A stretch of 64,000 bases of DNA from NCBI RefSeq assembly GCF_000695795.1, contig NZ_JNCA01000032.1, positions 62,001 through 126,000 on the forward strand. Direction: 5' to 3'. The notes under the pieces were generated by a model. The model worked only from the letters and a program-made list of their open reading frames with translations, had not been told where the DNA came from and did no database searches. Position numbers and translations under genes: made by a program. The DNA comes from Flavobacterium seoulense (GTDB taxonomy: Bacteria; Bacteroidota; Bacteroidia; Flavobacteriales; Flavobacteriaceae). Of this stretch, positions 61,476 through 64,000 are shown in pieces (position 1 is the first letter of the stretch; each line of letters begins with the position of its first letter).

Positions 61476-62591
61476 ATGAAAAAAAAATATTTTATCGGTG
61501 CACTATTACTATCACTAGGCTTATTCTCCTGTAAAAAAGAAGAAACGAAAACAGCTCTACCTGTGATGCCTTACAAAGTGATTGCAATTGATAAATCTAA
61601 CACTACTTTATTAGCCGAATATCCTGCCACTTTAGAGGGGGTTACAGATATTGACATTCGTGCCAAAGTTGACGGTTATATTGAAAAAATATATGTTCAG
61701 GAAGGTCAGGAGGTAAAAAAAGGACAATTACTTTTTAAATTAGAAACACAAACTGCAGATCAGGAAGCAAGCGCAGCCAAAGCAAAAGTTACTGCTGCTC
61801 AGGTAGAAGTAAATCGTTTAAAGCCATTAGTTGAACGCAATATTATTAGTGATGTACAATTAGAAACAGCCAAAGCTAATTTAGCAAGTGCTAAAAGTAC
61901 TTACCAAAGTATTATTGAAAAAATTAACTACGCTTCTATTAAAAGCCCTGTTAATGGAATTGTTGGAACATTACCTTTAAGATTAGGTAGTTATGTAAGT
62001 AGCCAGACTGCTGAACCATTAACCCGTATTTCAGATGTAAGCACTATTTATGCTTATTTTTCTATGAATGAAAAACAACAATTAGATATTACAATGAACT
62101 CTGCCGGGAAAACATTTCAGGAGAAAATTGCTCAAATGCCTAATGTAAATTTAATTCTAAGCAACGGAATGGAATATGATCAAAAAGGTAAAATTGAAAC
62201 TTTTAGTGGTCAGGCAAATACACAAACAGGTTCATTTAACGTAAGAGCTCGTTTTTCTAATGCTAATAAATTACTGCGTTCAGGCGGTACAGGAATCGTT
62301 AAAATTCCAACTAACTTACAAGATGTAATTATAATTCCTCAAAATGCAACATTAGAAATGCAAGACAAAAGAATTGTTCTTAGCTATGATAAAGACAATA
62401 AAGTTGTTGCCAAACCTGTAGAAGTTCGTGAGGTTCCTGGAGGAAAATTTTATGTGGTAGACAAAGGTTTAAATGTTGATGATAACATTTTAATTGAAGG
62501 AATCGGAATCATTTCTGAAGGAACTAAAATCAAACCTGAACTTGTAGCTAATCCTGTATTGGCAAATTTACACTCAAAAGAAATTAAGTAA
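61476..62591 (+). CDS. RND efflux periplasmic adaptor (AcrA/MexA type)
   Basis: A 371-residue membrane-fusion lipoprotein with lipobox LFSC (Cys19). DIDIRAKVDGYIEKIYVQEG begins the lipoyl/biotinyl-like domain. A coiled coil of VEVNRLKPLVERNIISDVQL and neighbours (about 100-150) follows, then KINYASIKSPVNGIVG, a beta-barrel domain and a membrane-proximal end. It joins the inner-membrane pump to an outer-membrane channel. The channel gene is not visible before the window end. It ends 14 bases before the permease gene. Confidence 0.93.
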   Translation: MKKKYFIGALLLSLGLFSCKKEETKTALPVMPYKVIAIDKSNTTLLAEYPATLEGVTDIDIRAKVDGYIEKIYVQEGQEVKKGQLLFKLETQTADQEASAAKAKVTAAQVEVNRLKPLVERNIISDVQLETAKANLASAKSTYQSIIEKINYASIKSPVNGIVGTLPLRLGSYVSSQTAEPLTRISDVSTIYAYFSMNEKQQLDITMNSAGKTFQEKIAQMPNVNLILSNGMEYDQKGKIETFSGQANTQTGSFNVRARFSNANKLLRSGGTGIVKIPTNLQDVIIIPQNATLEMQDKRIVLSYDKDNKVVAKPVEVREVPGGKFYVVDKGLNVDDNILIEGIGIISEGTKIKPELVANPVLANLHSKEIK

Positions 62592-62605
62592 TAAAATAAC
62601 ACCCT

Positions 62606-64000
62606 ATGTTTTCAAAATTCATTGACAGACCCGTATTGTCAACGGTGATTTCTATTATCATCGTTATTCTGGGTGTATTGGGATTAATATCACTTCCCGT
62701 TTCACAATATCCGGAAATTGCTCCTCCTACTGTTACCGTTTCGGCTAACTATCAAGGAGCTAGTGCCGAAGTAGTAATGAACTCCGTTGTAATTCCGCTG
62801 GAAGAACAAATCAATGGTGTTGAAGATATGACTTACATGACTTCAACTTCTAATAATGACGGTTCAGCAACCATCAATATTTATTTCAAATTAGGAACAA
62901 ATCCTGATATGGCTGCGGTAAACGTTCAAAACCGTGTATCACGTGCTACACCTCTTTTACCTCAGGAAGTTACCAAAGCAGGGGTTACGACAGCCAAAAG
63001 ACAAAGTGATAACATTTTGATTTTCTCTCTTTATAGTGAAAATCCAAATTTTGATATGACCTTCCTTCAAAATTATGCCAACATCAACATTGTTCCTAAA
63101 CTTAAAAGGGTTTCTGGAGTTGGTGAAGCCATGATTTTTGGTCAAAAAGATTACTCAATGCGTATTTGGTTAAAACCAGACGTAATGGGAGCTTACGGAT
63201 TAGTTCCTGCTGATATCAATGCTTTACTAGCTGAACAAAATATTGAAGCAGCTCCAGGGCAATTGGGTGAAAGCAGTGATCACTCTTTTCAATATATCTT
63301 AAAATACAAAGGTCGTTTACAAACAACAAAGGAGTTTGAAGAAATTATTGTTCGTTCTACTCCAAATGGTGAGGTTCTTAAATTAGGCGATGTTGCCCGA
63401 ATTGAATTAGGAGCAATCAATTATGCCAGTAATACATTGACTAACGGTCACGAATCTGTAGCAATTGCCATCGCTCAAACCGCTGGTTCTAATGCTCAGG
63501 AAGTAATTGAACATTCCTTAAAAGTACTTGACGAATCATCGGTGAATTTTCCAAAAGGAGTAAAATATACTACTTTGATTAATGCTAATGATTTCTTAGA
63601 TGAATCTATTTCTAAAGTAATTCACACTTTAATTGAAGCTTTTATTTTAGTATTTGTCGTGGTTTTTGTCTTCTTACAAGATTGGAGATCTACGCTTATT
63701 CCGGCAATTTCTGTTCCGGTGGCAATCGTTGGTACCTTCTTTTTCTTGAGTATGTTTGGGTTTACTATCAACTTATTGACACTTTTTGCATTAGTATTAG
63801 CTGTAGGTATTGTGGTAGATGATGCGATTGTGGTAGTTGAGGCAGTCCATGCAAAAATGGAAGCTGGTGAACACAATCCTAAAAAAGCAGCTCATAGCGC
63901 GATGAATGATATTAGTAGCGCAATTATTTCCATCACATTAGTAATGGCGGCGGTATTTATTCCCGTTTCTTTTATTAGTGGTTCATCGGGAGTATTTTAT
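62606..64000 (+). CDS. RND efflux permease (AcrB type), C-terminally cut by the window
   Basis: From ATG 62606 an open frame of 465 codons runs to the window end without a stop, about 45% of the usual 1050 residues. The first helix is LSTVISIIIVILGVLGLISL, followed by PVSQYPEIAPPTVTVSANYQ, the porter-domain sequence NVQNRVSRATPLLPQEV, and helix 4 with LAVGIVVDDAIVVVE. The adjacent Asp pair of helix 4 is the proton-relay pair of AcrB-like HAE1 transporters. It pumps hydrophobic or amphiphilic compounds with the preceding adaptor. Confidence 0.95.
   Translation, partial: MFSKFIDRPVLSTVISIIIVILGVLGLISLPVSQYPEIAPPTVTVSANYQGASAEVVMNSVVIPLEEQINGVEDMTYMTSTSNNDGSATINIYFKLGTNPDMAAVNVQNRVSRATPLLPQEVTKAGVTTAKRQSDNILIFSLYSENPNFDMTFLQNYANINIVPKLKRVSGVGEAMIFGQKDYSMRIWLKPDVMGAYGLVPADINALLAEQNIEAAPGQLGESSDHSFQYILKYKGRLQTTKEFEEIIVRSTPNGEVLKLGDVARIELGAINYASNTLTNGHESVAIAIAQTAGSNAQEVIEHSLKVLDESSVNFPKGVKYTTLINANDFLDESISKVIHTLIEAFILVFVVVFVFLQDWRSTLIPAISVPVAIVGTFFFLSMFGFTINLLTLFALVLAVGIVVDDAIVVVEAVHAKMEAGEHNPKKAAHSAMNDISSAIISITLVMAAVFIPVSFISGSSGVFY

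Overview
The window is AT-rich chromosomal DNA from a member of the Bacteroidota, almost certainly a Flavobacterium-like Flavobacteriaceae. The signs are a fused LpxC/FabZ, a bifunctional HisB and HisIE, promoters with the Bacteroidota -7 box TAnnTTTG, A-rich start regions without Shine-Dalgarno sequences, Nudix-type sugar regulation, and DUF4369 lipoproteins. No tRNA, rRNA, CRISPR array, insertion sequence or phage region was seen.

Layout. 1-2900: the end of a DUF4369/thioredoxin-type lipoprotein gene that is interrupted by an in-frame TGA, a small orphan protein and a TPR-like protein. 3000-11200: branched-chain amino acid synthesis (leuA, a leuB-like gene lacking catalytic residues, then ilvD-ilvB-ilvN-ilvC behind an Ile/Val-rich leader peptide and terminator). 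11300-16700: a scramblase-like protein, acetyl-CoA synthetase, and a cNMP/CBS/DUF294 protein paired with a degenerate DnaQ-fold exonuclease. 17000-22800: a sugar operon (LamB-like porin, ketose 3-epimerase, fructokinase-like kinase, FucP-like symporter) facing a divergent Nudix/winged-helix regulator of the NrtR/AraR type. 22800-29500: NDH-2, two SF2 helicases and several small unknown genes.

29673-40891: the most unusual block. Two convergent arms carry three ATP-grasp or ATP-grasp-like proteins, a GCS2-type carboxylate-amine ligase, a class I glutamine amidotransferase, two alpha/beta-hydrolase esterases, an M1 and an M17 aminopeptidase and a DUF4240 protein. It looks like an uncharacterised system that makes, and perhaps trims or recycles, a small amide- or peptide-linked metabolite.

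41000-48800: the complete his operon hisGDCBHAF(IE), preceded by a promoter, a His-rich leader peptide, a candidate antiterminator and a terminator. These form a readable attenuator. Nearly every his gene junction also carries an imperfect hairpin built from short GTTAGAAG/GTTATGAG-type repeats. 48800-60800: YeiH-type exporter, a VWA protein, fabG, sucD, and lipid A genes (lpxD paralogue, efp, lpxA, lpxC/fabZ, lpxD) with an HD phosphohydrolase. 60900-64000: a GbsR/MarR-type regulator with a clear palindromic operator, followed by an RND efflux adaptor and permease. The permease runs off the window end.

Gene functions rest on recognised motifs and gene order. No database search was possible, so promoter, attenuator and operator calls are readings of the sequence, not measurements.
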